Source: Eggerthellales bacterium UBA948 (GTDB taxonomy: Bacteria; Actinomycetota; Coriobacteriia; Coriobacteriales; UBA8131). From it: a stretch of 13,778 nucleotides of DNA. Below are positions 1 to 6,727 of this stretch, one piece after another. Each line of letters begins with the position of its first letter. Position 1 is the stretch's first letter. Below the pieces are notes generated by a model. It was not told the DNA's origin, did not search any database, and saw only the letters and a list, made by a program, of their open reading frames with translations. Made by a program: the position numbers and the translations under genes. The DNA lies in assembly GCA_002293265.1 (NCBI GenBank), contig DBCW01000174.1:13141-26918 (forward strand), written 5' to 3'.

Positions 1-439
1 TACCCACATAGTCATCAAGACTCAGCGGGTCAATCAAACCAACGTTTCTCAGAGCAATCTTTGTTTGGCTTGCGTAGAATGGATGCTCGCTTTGCTTGGT
101 CACCGCCTGTTTGTTTTCATCGTAGAAAAGCAGCGCTTTGTAAGGTCCACTATTAAGAGAGGCAACTATTTTCTCGGCATGTTTAGGCTTGACCTTGTAA
201 TAGGAAATATCATCGGGAAGAATTCGCACTATCGGACCGTTTGAGCAAAGACCAATGCAGCCGGTTCGCTTGATATCTGCGCTTCCACGCTGCACTGCGA
301 TAACTATCCCTACGTCAGATAGAGCAACGTCTAGCGCATCGGCTACAGCCTTAGCATTGTTAGCTAAACATCCCGTATCGCAGCAGACCAGGATACGCCG
401 AGAATTAGTGTCAGTACCAGCAGAAATTGACGAGTCCAT
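1..439 (-). CDS. NuoF/HydB-like NADH-binding diaphorase subunit, N-terminal part (cut by window edge)
   Basis: Only the first 146 codons are in the window; the gene runs off at base 1. The visible part is a thioredoxin-like [2Fe-2S] domain (residues about 15-95) with cysteines C19, C24, C61 and C65 (C-x4-C and C-x3-C), then the start of the 51-kDa FMN/NADH domain at about residue 130 (IALRNVGLIDPLSLDDY). This added N-terminal [2Fe-2S] domain is typical of HydB/HndC-type subunits of NAD(P)-linked and electron-bifurcating hydrogenases and formate dehydrogenases, and not of respiratory NuoF. The ATG at 437-439 follows GGAGG inside the end of the NuoE-like gene, one base after its stop, so the two are coupled. 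As the last visible gene of a CO dehydrogenase operon, it should pass electrons between iron-sulfur carriers and NAD(P). The FMN, NADH and C-terminal [4Fe-4S] motifs lie outside the window, so bifurcation cannot be judged. Confidence 0.88.
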   Translation of the reverse strand, partial: MDSSISAGTDTNSRRILVCCDTGCLANNAKAVADALDVALSDVGIVIAVQRGSADIKRTGCIGLCSNGPIVRILPDDISYYKVKPKHAEKIVASLNSGPYKALLFYDENKQAVTKQSEHPFYASQTKIALRNVGLIDPLSLDDYVG

Positions 440-440
440 A

Positions 441-953
441 TTATTCACCTCCCGATTTATATGAGTTAATGATCTCCGGCAGTTTTTCCAAGGTGACCTT
501 GCCATAGTGAGTATCATCGATGAGAAGCACCGGTGCCAGGGCACATGAACCAAGGCAGTTTACCGTCTCAAGTGAGAACTCGCCATCAGGTGTTACATCT
601 CCCGGGTTGATGCCAAGCACCCGTTTGACACCATCAACAAGATTTAGCGAGCCTTTGATGTGACAAGCCGTTCCGTCACAGACCTTAATGATATGGCGAC
701 CTTTAGGTTTAAGCGACAGCGCTTTATAAAAAGTCGCCATAGAGTAAAGCTGTACAACCGGGCAGTCCAAGTGCTTTGCCAACAGTTCAAGGCTGATTTT
801 TGGCAGATAGTCAAATCGTCGCTGAATATCTTGCATCATCGCCAGAGCGTGGCGACGCTCGGAAGGGTAGCGTGCGATAATATCCTCGATATCCTTAATT
901 GATATCTCAGTTTCTTGAGCTGTAGCAACCTTATCCGGATCTGTAGTGCTCAT
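441..953 (-). CDS. NuoE/HydC-like [2Fe-2S] subunit (24-kDa type)
   Basis: This 170-aa protein is a NADH dehydrogenase 24-kDa family (NuoE/HndA/HydC) electron-transfer subunit. A helical N-terminal domain (about 20-80, with RRHALAMMQDIQRRFDYLP and the SMATFYKAL segment) precedes a thioredoxin-like domain. That domain carries the four [2Fe-2S] ligands C92, C97, C133 and C137 (C-x4-C-x35-C-x3-C, CDGTAC and CLGSC). Length and motifs match the family. It starts 2 nt after the cooS stop with no clear Shine-Dalgarno sequence of its own, which suggests translation by reinitiation. It is followed after one base by the NuoF/HydB-like gene. In this operon it should form a soluble diaphorase module with NuoF, linking CooS/CooF electrons to NAD(P). 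Family assignment is firm; the partner complex is inferred from gene order. Confidence 0.93.
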   Translation of the reverse strand: MSTTDPDKVATAQETEISIKDIEDIIARYPSERRHALAMMQDIQRRFDYLPKISLELLAKHLDCPVVQLYSMATFYKALSLKPKGRHIIKVCDGTACHIKGSLNLVDGVKRVLGINPGDVTPDGEFSLETVNCLGSCALAPVLLIDDTHYGKVTLEKLPEIINSYKSGGE

Positions 954-955
954 AG

Positions 956-2902
956 TTAAATACCCAAAGCTTTACGCTTAGCAGCGATGTGTTCAATCAT
1001 CGTGTCGGCAGCTTTTATCGGATCTAGCTCGACAAAGAACTTGCCGCCTACCAGTTGGTCAAGGTCATCGGTGAGAACTTTTGTTACCAGCGGGCTACCG
1101 AGCACAGGAGGTACCACTCCACAATGGGTAAGCACGCCCAGAGCCACTGCCCATGTACCAATGGACACAGCTTTTTCGTGTTGCAGCTCAGGTGCAGATG
1201 CCGCGACCGGAAGGTCTTTAATAGATACACCTAAGTAACCGGCCAATGCTCCAAGCAGGTCGCCGATACGAGAGTTATCCACACAGCTGCCCATGTGCAA
1301 GACCGGTGGCAACGGACCGCCAAGTCCGGCAGCTTCACCAACAGCTTTTAACACTGCTTTAAGACCATCTCCGGCATACATTTCTGCGCCTTCAGGAGTC
1401 ATGAATCCGTATTTAGCAACTGCCGTGGCGGTGCAACCGGTGGCTACTACCAAAACATTGTTAGCCAGCAGATGCTTGATCATCTCGACAGTCTGATAGT
1501 CTTGGCGAACCTTAACATTGTTGCAACCAACAACGCCAACAGCGCCAAAGACATTGCCGGCAATGATGTTATCTACAAGCGGTTTTAGTGGTTGTTCAGC
1601 GTCGAGAGCAGACAGTGCGCCAACAATGCTTTCAACGCTAAATCCTCCCCAAGCTTCTGAGCGATAGGTGGGTATTTGAACTTTTTGCGGATCGCGGTTG
1701 GCATAGTTTGCAATGGCTTTACGTACGATATCTGCCGCTTTAGCGTCAGCCGTATCCGGTGTAAATGGAATATGTTCGGCATCAGGGAGCTGACCTATGG
1801 GTGTTGTGGTTACAATTTTGGTGTGATAACAAGAAGCCACTTTGGTGATCGAGGGCATAAAGCATTGTACATCTACTACCATGAGCTCAACGGCACCGGT
1901 GATTATCGCCAGCTCTTGGCTGAGATAATTACCTGCCATCGGCACACCTTGGCGCATAAGAACTTCGTTTCCCGAACAGCAAATGCCTGCAAGCTGGATA
2001 CCATCAGCACCAGCGGCGCGTGCTTCATCTTCTAGTTTGTGCGCCCATTCAACTATCTTTTCTGAGACCTCAGGCATATGCCCATGCACCACGATATTTA
2101 CTTTGCTGGGTGCAAGCACGCCAAGATTGGCCTCAGATTTGACCGGTTGAGGTATACCAAACAAGATATCTTGAATATCGGTTCCCAGTTGCAGACCGGC
2201 ATAACCATCCACAATACCAAGCTTCAATGACGCAAGCAATGTGTTTACCGGGCTGCCATCTACACCCATAGAAGTTTGGTGCATGGCAGCGCGAATCTCG
2301 CGGTCGGGGTTTGTTGGCAAAACGCCTAACTCGGCCCACTTATCCACGCGCTCTTTTGGTGCGGTGGCAGTAATCCAACGCATGGGCTCATCGGTTGCAT
2401 TGCCAAAATCCTGCAAAGCAACATCGGCAATCTCAGCTGCAACATCATTATCCGGGCGACCTTCGTAGTCAATTCCCAGCTTAGCAGCAACTGTTTTAAT
2501 CTTATCGCTACCTTTGATCTCGTAGTCTGCCTTGCCTTCAGCTGCTTCTTTGAGACAATGGATTGCCATGTAGCTGTGGTCGGCATGCGAAGCAGCTCCG
2601 CCCACAATGGTTCTGAGTAAATTGCGAGCTACTATTAGATCAGCGTCAGCTCCGCAAACACCTTTCTTGGGCTCGCCAAACGGATTAACTCTACAGGGGC
2701 CTTGCAAGCAAATGCGGCAGCAGATGCCAAGGTCGCCAAAGCCGCATTGAGGCAATTGAGCTGCGTAGCGATCGTGGGCGGTCTCTACATTGTCCGCTTT
2801 TGCTTTATGCAACATTTCAATGGCAGCAGGATCAATGCTTCGATCATCTGCAAACATGATACCTTTTGTGTAATGGTCGTGATCATGGTGGTGCTCAGAC
2901 AT
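956..2902 (-). CDS. cooS: Anaerobic Ni-Fe carbon monoxide dehydrogenase, catalytic subunit
   Basis: The 648-aa protein catalyses reversible CO + H2O to CO2 + 2 H+ + 2 e- as a cytoplasmic homodimer. All metal ligands known from Carboxydothermus CODH-II can be placed. The D-cluster has C53 and C61, and the B-cluster C62, C65, C70 and C83. The C-cluster has H275 (HGHMP), C309 (GICCSGNE), C347 (VQCFMP), C460 (VVGCNN), C490 (ATGCTAT) and C540 (MGSCVDNS). The catalytic lysine is K577. Histidines 106, 109 and 115 fall in the proton-channel region. Lack of an ACS-binding extension and linkage to cooF argue for a CooS-type enzyme, not the acetyl-CoA synthase subunit. An unusual N-terminus, MSEHHHDHDH, may bind nickel. 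The start has a good AGGAGG six bases upstream. No cooC, cooT, cooJ or CO sensor (CooA, RcoM) gene is in the window. Confidence 0.97.
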   Translation of the reverse strand: MSEHHHDHDHYTKGIMFADDRSIDPAAIEMLHKAKADNVETAHDRYAAQLPQCGFGDLGICCRICLQGPCRVNPFGEPKKGVCGADADLIVARNLLRTIVGGAASHADHSYMAIHCLKEAAEGKADYEIKGSDKIKTVAAKLGIDYEGRPDNDVAAEIADVALQDFGNATDEPMRWITATAPKERVDKWAELGVLPTNPDREIRAAMHQTSMGVDGSPVNTLLASLKLGIVDGYAGLQLGTDIQDILFGIPQPVKSEANLGVLAPSKVNIVVHGHMPEVSEKIVEWAHKLEDEARAAGADGIQLAGICCSGNEVLMRQGVPMAGNYLSQELAIITGAVELMVVDVQCFMPSITKVASCYHTKIVTTTPIGQLPDAEHIPFTPDTADAKAADIVRKAIANYANRDPQKVQIPTYRSEAWGGFSVESIVGALSALDAEQPLKPLVDNIIAGNVFGAVGVVGCNNVKVRQDYQTVEMIKHLLANNVLVVATGCTATAVAKYGFMTPEGAEMYAGDGLKAVLKAVGEAAGLGGPLPPVLHMGSCVDNSRIGDLLGALAGYLGVSIKDLPVAASAPELQHEKAVSIGTWAVALGVLTHCGVVPPVLGSPLVTKVLTDDLDQLVGGKFFVELDPIKAADTMIEHIAAKRKALGI

Positions 2903-3000
2903 ACTTAACCTCCTGGGTCTTGTGAAGCATGAATAATATGTAATTTTTCAAAGTTGTACTTTTTGGCTATATAGATGAATCAGCCGTAATGCTTGCTTGC

Positions 3001-3020
3001 CTTGTGGTTGAAGCCACAAG
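3001..3020. repeat. Hairpin between cooF and cooS
   Basis: A perfect 7-bp inverted repeat, CTTGTGG and CCACAAG, with a 6-nt loop lies 14 nt after the cooF stop within the 132-nt cooF-cooS gap. No T-run follows it on the minus strand, so it is not a standard rho-independent terminator. It may stabilise the cooF mRNA end or partly attenuate readthrough into cooS. The function is inferred. Confidence 0.5.
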
Positions 3021-3034
3021 AACAGTTTGAATCG

Positions 3035-3547
3035 TTAATTCTCTTTGGACGTAGATGTTAATTCGACCAGATACTCGCGCCGTTTATCTTTACTGTACGC
3101 TTCGCTGGTCTTAAAACTGATGGCTCCTGTTGGGCAAGCTAAGGTGCAAGCCGGTGCATCTGAAAGCTTTTGACAAAGATCGCATTTACTAACCGCTGAA
3201 CGATTGTCTTCTACTTCTTGCTCTTCAACTGCACCAAACGGACAGGCTAAAACGCACATTGTACAGCCAATGCAATGGGAGTCATCGTGCAATACCGCTC
3301 CTGTTGCAGCATCGATATACAATGCCTTTGAAACACACGCTTTCACGCACTGCGGATCATCGCAGTGCCTGCACTGCAAGGGAAATCCACCCGAACCAAC
3401 ATATTCCACATGAATCCTAGAGCGTGCAGGATACTCCTCAGCAATCGCTCCGTATAAAGACTTGGATTTTGAGTGGATTGTTGCACAAGCCAGCTCACAT
3501 GAGTGGCAAGAGAGGCAGAGATCGTGGTCAACAAAAATTGTTTTCAT
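3035..3547 (-). CDS. cooF: CooF-type ferredoxin with four [4Fe-4S] clusters
   Basis: This 170-aa electron carrier belongs to the CooF/HycB/DmsB iron-sulfur family. Sixteen cysteines form four [4Fe-4S] motifs: C11/14/17/21, C59/62/67/71, C92/95/98/102 and C122/125/134/138. Each set is completed by a cysteine from its pseudo-symmetric partner, as is usual in this fold. No signal peptide or membrane segment is seen, so it is cytoplasmic. The longer frame would start at a TTG at 3559, but that codon overlaps the Shine-Dalgarno sequence GGAGG, which sits 5 nt before the ATG at 3545-3547. The protein therefore starts MKTIFVDHD. It precedes cooS on the same strand by 132 nt and should take electrons from the CODH D/B clusters and hand them to the NuoEF-like diaphorase encoded downstream. 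The symbol rests on the family plus the cooS linkage. Confidence 0.92.
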   Translation of the reverse strand: MKTIFVDHDLCLSCHSCELACATIHSKSKSLYGAIAEEYPARSRIHVEYVGSGGFPLQCRHCDDPQCVKACVSKALYIDAATGAVLHDDSHCIGCTMCVLACPFGAVEEQEVEDNRSAVSKCDLCQKLSDAPACTLACPTGAISFKTSEAYSKDKRREYLVELTSTSKEN

Positions 3548-3578
3548 ATGAACCTCCAATTCTGCGGATTATTTTGTA

Positions 3579-3608
3579 ATTGTACATTTTTTGAAGGTCA
3601 GCATTCAA
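3579..3608 (-). promoter_or_regulatory. Possible sigma-70-type promoter of cooF
   Basis: Read on the minus strand, TTGAAT (3603-3608) and TACAAT (3579-3584) are separated by 18 bp and lie about 32 nt upstream of the cooF start. They follow the terminator of the preceding operon. The matches to consensus are 4/6 and 5/6. This is a by-eye call only. Confidence 0.4.
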
Positions 3609-3663
3609 TGACAAGTATCAATAAATCGGTAGTGTTATGTAAAACTTTGTCTGATAATTGCAT

Positions 3664-3697
3664 AAAAAGCACCGGTGCTCTCGGACACCGGTGCTTT
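3664..3697 (-). terminator. Rho-independent terminator of the molybdoenzyme operon
   Basis: On the minus strand a 12-bp perfect GC-rich stem (core AGCACCGGTG / CACCGGTGCT) with an 8-nt loop is followed by TTTTT. It begins about 30 nt after the stop of the iron-sulfur protein gene (3728). It separates the molybdoenzyme operon from the cooF-cooS operon on the same strand, so the latter needs its own promoter. Confidence 0.9.
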
Positions 3698-3727
3698 AGG
3701 TAGTAAAAAAGAATCAAGAGTTATCTT

Positions 3728-4144
3728 CTAGCCTTTTTTGGCGTAATACACGTTTGTCTTACTATTTTCCCAAACAGGCATTTCGAAGATACTATAACCG
3801 GCTTCTTTTAGCCTGATAATCTCTTTGGATACCTCTGACTCGGGGTCACTTCCATCACCAAAGCACAAGGCTTGGCAAGGACAATTGTAACTGCAGTATG
3901 TAGATCCGGATATATTAGGATCACGTTCAGCGCACCAAGTACAGGTCTTTGAATATATCGGTTGCCAACTCATCGTAAGTTTTGGATAAATGCCGGATGG
4001 TCTGTCTACACCTTTGCCGTTGCCAAGAGTCCTTACGATCATACGGTATTCGTCATCGGATAATCCATGACCAACCTTACATGCCATGGCGCATGTCCAA
4101 CAACCGGTGCAGCGCTCTAGGTTTACCAACATAGTCGATTTCAT
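3728..4144 (-). CDS. Short 4Fe-4S electron-transfer subunit of the molybdoenzyme
   Basis: This 138-aa iron-sulfur protein is the partner of the molybdopterin oxidoreductase upstream. It has C12/C15/C18/C22 (C-x2-C-x2-C-x3-C), then C68/C71 and C84/C88 followed by Pro, plus C90 and C94. That is enough for two [4Fe-4S] clusters, whereas usual DmsB/PsrB-type subunits are about 190-210 aa with sixteen cysteines. No signal peptide or membrane helix is visible, so it should act in the cytoplasm. The start is the ATG at 4142-4144 with AAAGGAGG six bases upstream; the longer open frame (to 4231) would run back into the molybdoenzyme gene and has no such site. Only one base separates it from the molybdoenzyme stop, indicating translational coupling. 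The roles of C90 and C94 and the final electron partner are unknown. Confidence 0.88.
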   Translation of the reverse strand: MKSTMLVNLERCTGCWTCAMACKVGHGLSDDEYRMIVRTLGNGKGVDRPSGIYPKLTMSWQPIYSKTCTWCAERDPNISGSTYCSYNCPCQALCFGDGSDPESEVSKEIIRLKEAGYSIFEMPVWENSKTNVYYAKKG

Positions 4145-4145
4145 A

Positions 4146-6545
4146 TTAGGCCTCCTTTCCGGCGGCATTGTTATCCCATTTACGAATGTCAGCAGCACAA
4201 TCCCAGAAAGCATCCCATGTACCCACTTCAACTGCCATCAGATTGTAGCCGGCGTTGTATGTGCCGCCATCCTCAAGCCAGTTATCAAGCCAACGTTGCG
4301 CCAGATCATCTGCTATTCCGGGTCCACAAATAGGTGTTACACATTCAGCATACATACCTTCTTCAAAGTCGCGCTTGCGCCACCCAAACCAAACGTGCAA
4401 GGTACCAGGAGGAATACTCTCATCCAACTCCAAGGGTGTTACTACATGACCACGATCATTAAATACCTCAATCTTTTCACCATCAACGAATCCTCTTTCT
4501 TTGGCATCTCGAGGATTCATTCGAGTTGTTGGTTTGCCACCGCTGAGTGCAACATTGATCGGGTCATCCGTAAACATTGATTGCATGAACCAACGCTGTC
4601 TGCCGGTAAATAGTTGATAAGGATACTTATCGCTGCCTTCGCCGGGGATTACCGGAGATTCATGGACAGGCGTGTAAGTTGCTAAGGCCATGCCCAAATC
4701 AGCCAAACGCTCTGCATAGAATTCGCATTTTCCGGTAGGAGAGGGGAATTGTAAGCCTGCCATACCGTCAAACCACGGCTCTTCAGGCACATTCATGCGC
4801 ACCATTTTTTCTTTCTTTAAGCGCTCGTAAGTTAATTTTGGCTCCAAAGTAGCGATGGGTGGATAATCGGTATCTAAAAACATGTCGATGTATTCTTCAT
4901 CGGTCTTATCAAAGTGTGGTAGACCTAAGCGATTGGCTAAACCACTCAAGAAATAATTAATTGTCTTTACCTGTTCTGGTGGTTCAATTGCCGGTTCTTG
5001 TAAAACCACGTGATTGTAGTCTCCTGAGTTAAGAATATCAGTGCGTTCAAATGGCATGCAGTCAGGAAGAACGTAGTCAGACATCTCGCCGGTATCAGTG
5101 AGCCAGATATCAAAATCCACGACAAGCTCCATATTATCAAACACTCTCATCCATCTGTTGCGGTCAGGTTGATTATGCAAAGGATTTCCGGAAGTGCAGA
5201 TAAACGCCCTATAGGGGCTGGTCTCTTGTTGTGCTTCCATAAAGAATTGTTCCATTTTGATTAGCCTGGCCTTTGAGCCTTCAAGTCCATCCGGTATGGT
5301 GACAGCCTTGTCGTTGCCGGCTACCGGATAACACGTAAAAGTGCCTACCAGTGAATGTGCATTGCCTTGCTCACCCATGCGTCCGCACAGTATTGCCAAA
5401 AGGTCTATCGCCCTGTAAGTGTTTCCTTGGTTTTTATATCGCATGCCCAAAGCTGCAATGATTGTCGCTTTCTCAACTGTAGCGTATTCGCGAGCCAAAC
5501 GAGCGATATCGGCAGCCGGAACACGCGTTACGCTCTCTGCTAGCTCAAGTGTGTACTTGGCGAGATGGTCAACGAGCAATTGCCAAGCAGGCACGACGGT
5601 GATTCCATCAACATCAAAACTGCCTAAAAGCGCGGGCGAAGTTGCACAAACAACTCCACCTGATGGCGCAACAGCGCTAACAGCGCCGGTTGCCTCATCC
5701 CAGACAAGATAGTCAGCCCCACGGCGCGCGAGTTTGCCCGTACCGGTATCTACGAGGTAAGGGGCAACAGTGTGGTTGATTACAAAGGATTTGTTCTCAA
5801 GGCCATTTTTTACGATATAGTTAGCCATAGCCAGTGCTAAATATGCATCCGATCCTGCTGCGGGTCCGACAAATTCGTCAGCCAGTCCGGCGGTGCCGTC
5901 AAATACCAGACCGATGTCTACGATTCGCGCTCCGGCTTCGCGTGCCCTTACTAAGTTCATAGCACAACGCATTTGATTCTCTACCGGATTACATCCCCAA
6001 ACTATTACCATGTTGGCACCAATAATGCGTCGCGGATCCAATATTGCTAATACTTCACTGCCAAAGTCATAGTATCCGGAAAACAGTGGCCCATTGTCTT
6101 GACCTAACGAGCCCACAGGATCTGTAGCGCCAAAAACACCGATAAAACGTTGCGAAAGTTGCTGGATCAAACCCATCTGTGGGGGTACACTTGCCGGCAT
6201 ATCCCAAAGACACACAGCATTTGAGCCGCTTTCTTTGCGAATCTCATCAAGCTTAGCGGCAATCTCATCTAGTGCTTGGTCCCATGTTATCTTTTCCCAC
6301 TTGCCTTCACCTCGTTTGCCGATGCGTTTTAATGGTGTGGTAAGCCTATCCGGATTATAAGGTTGGCGACAAGCCAGAATGCCTTTCTGGCAGATATGAC
6401 CTTCATCTGCTTCCGGATCGCTGTATATAGCTTTTTCAGTACGCACTATCCGGCCATCTTTGATAATAGTCTTTAATGCGCAGTGGTCATGATCACCCCA
6501 TCCGGGACACGCAGTATAAACCCAAGTTTCTTCAGAAGCTGTCAT
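4146..6545 (-). CDS. DMSO-reductase-family molybdopterin oxidoreductase, catalytic subunit
   Basis: This 799-aa bis-MGD enzyme has an N-terminal iron-sulfur segment (about 8-62), the central molybdopterin oxidoreductase domain (about 65-560) and a C-terminal dinucleotide-binding domain (about 641-760, with FTGRQRWFMQSMF and NPRDAKERG). No twin-arginine signal is present, so it is cytoplasmic. The usual C-x2/3-C-x3-C is replaced by C13-x8-C22 (CPGWGDHDHC). With C52 (HICQKG) that leaves three of four canonical cluster ligands; D18, H19 or H21 might supply the fourth. K54 fits the electron-transfer lysine. By eye against acetylene hydratase, S146 falls at the molybdenum-ligand position. The start at 6545 is set by GGAGG 5 nt upstream; the ATG at 6557 overlaps that site. 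The substrate is unknown. Relatives include catechol dehydroxylases, transhydroxylase and acetylene hydratase. The divergent LuxR gene suggests substrate-induced expression. Confidence 0.93.
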   Translation of the reverse strand: MTASEETWVYTACPGWGDHDHCALKTIIKDGRIVRTEKAIYSDPEADEGHICQKGILACRQPYNPDRLTTPLKRIGKRGEGKWEKITWDQALDEIAAKLDEIRKESGSNAVCLWDMPASVPPQMGLIQQLSQRFIGVFGATDPVGSLGQDNGPLFSGYYDFGSEVLAILDPRRIIGANMVIVWGCNPVENQMRCAMNLVRAREAGARIVDIGLVFDGTAGLADEFVGPAAGSDAYLALAMANYIVKNGLENKSFVINHTVAPYLVDTGTGKLARRGADYLVWDEATGAVSAVAPSGGVVCATSPALLGSFDVDGITVVPAWQLLVDHLAKYTLELAESVTRVPAADIARLAREYATVEKATIIAALGMRYKNQGNTYRAIDLLAILCGRMGEQGNAHSLVGTFTCYPVAGNDKAVTIPDGLEGSKARLIKMEQFFMEAQQETSPYRAFICTSGNPLHNQPDRNRWMRVFDNMELVVDFDIWLTDTGEMSDYVLPDCMPFERTDILNSGDYNHVVLQEPAIEPPEQVKTINYFLSGLANRLGLPHFDKTDEEYIDMFLDTDYPPIATLEPKLTYERLKKEKMVRMNVPEEPWFDGMAGLQFPSPTGKCEFYAERLADLGMALATYTPVHESPVIPGEGSDKYPYQLFTGRQRWFMQSMFTDDPINVALSGGKPTTRMNPRDAKERGFVDGEKIEVFNDRGHVVTPLELDESIPPGTLHVWFGWRKRDFEEGMYAECVTPICGPGIADDLAQRWLDNWLEDGGTYNAGYNLMAVEVGTWDAFWDCAADIRKWDNNAAGKEA

Positions 6546-6620
6546 AGTTACCTCCATTTTCTTTGGATATATTTAAATTACCGATTACAAAAAAGTAGCA
6601 GACAATACGTGTTTTGGCTG

Positions 6621-6635
6621 CACACTAAGCGTGTG
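6621..6635. promoter_or_regulatory. Inverted repeat CACAC-N5-GTGTG in the divergent intergenic region
   Basis: A perfect 5-bp inverted repeat with a 5-nt spacer lies about 76 nt upstream of the molybdoenzyme start. Just beside it, at 6617-6622, is GCTGCA, a copy of the core of the larger operator at 6658-6681. It could be a second regulator site, but the repeat is short and the call is weak. Confidence 0.3.
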
Positions 6636-6657
6636 AAAGTCATTTTAACCTGTATAT

Positions 6658-6681
6658 TTTGCAGCTTTGTATTGCTGCAAA
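6658..6681. promoter_or_regulatory. Perfect inverted repeat, likely operator for the LuxR regulator
   Basis: TTTGCAGC, 8 nt, GCTGCAAA: both arms match exactly and form a 24-bp site. It sits 2 bp upstream of a consensus TATAAT at 6684-6689 and thus covers the -35 and spacer region of the LuxR gene promoter. It lies between the molybdoenzyme operon and the LuxR gene. Arm length and position fit a dimeric helix-turn-helix protein controlling one or both divergent units. That the adjacent LuxR protein binds here is inferred. Confidence 0.6.
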
Positions 6682-6689
6682 TGTATAAT
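6659..6689 (+). promoter_or_regulatory. Promoter of the LuxR regulator
   Basis: A perfect TATAAT (6684-6689) is preceded by a weak TTGCAG (6659-6664) with a long 19-bp spacer. Transcription would begin near 6696, giving a short leader. The poor -35, buried in the inverted repeat, suggests a promoter that depends on or is blocked by a bound regulator. Confidence 0.5.
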
Positions 6690-6727
6690 GTAGATAAACA
6701 AGTCACTGGCAGGGAAGGGTGTTCTGT

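Noticed and set aside
1676..2035. 119-codon plus-strand open frame
   Set aside because: Antisense shadow of cooS, which has every cluster ligand in the other strand.
3001..3020. Rho-independent terminator between cooF and cooS
   Set aside because: The stem is only 7 bp and is not followed by a T-run on the minus strand; it is listed as a hairpin without a terminator claim.
4086..4580. 164-codon plus-strand open frame
   Set aside because: It lies antisense to the molybdoenzyme and iron-sulfur genes, whose motifs are clear. Its translation shows no domain and no sensible ribosome site.
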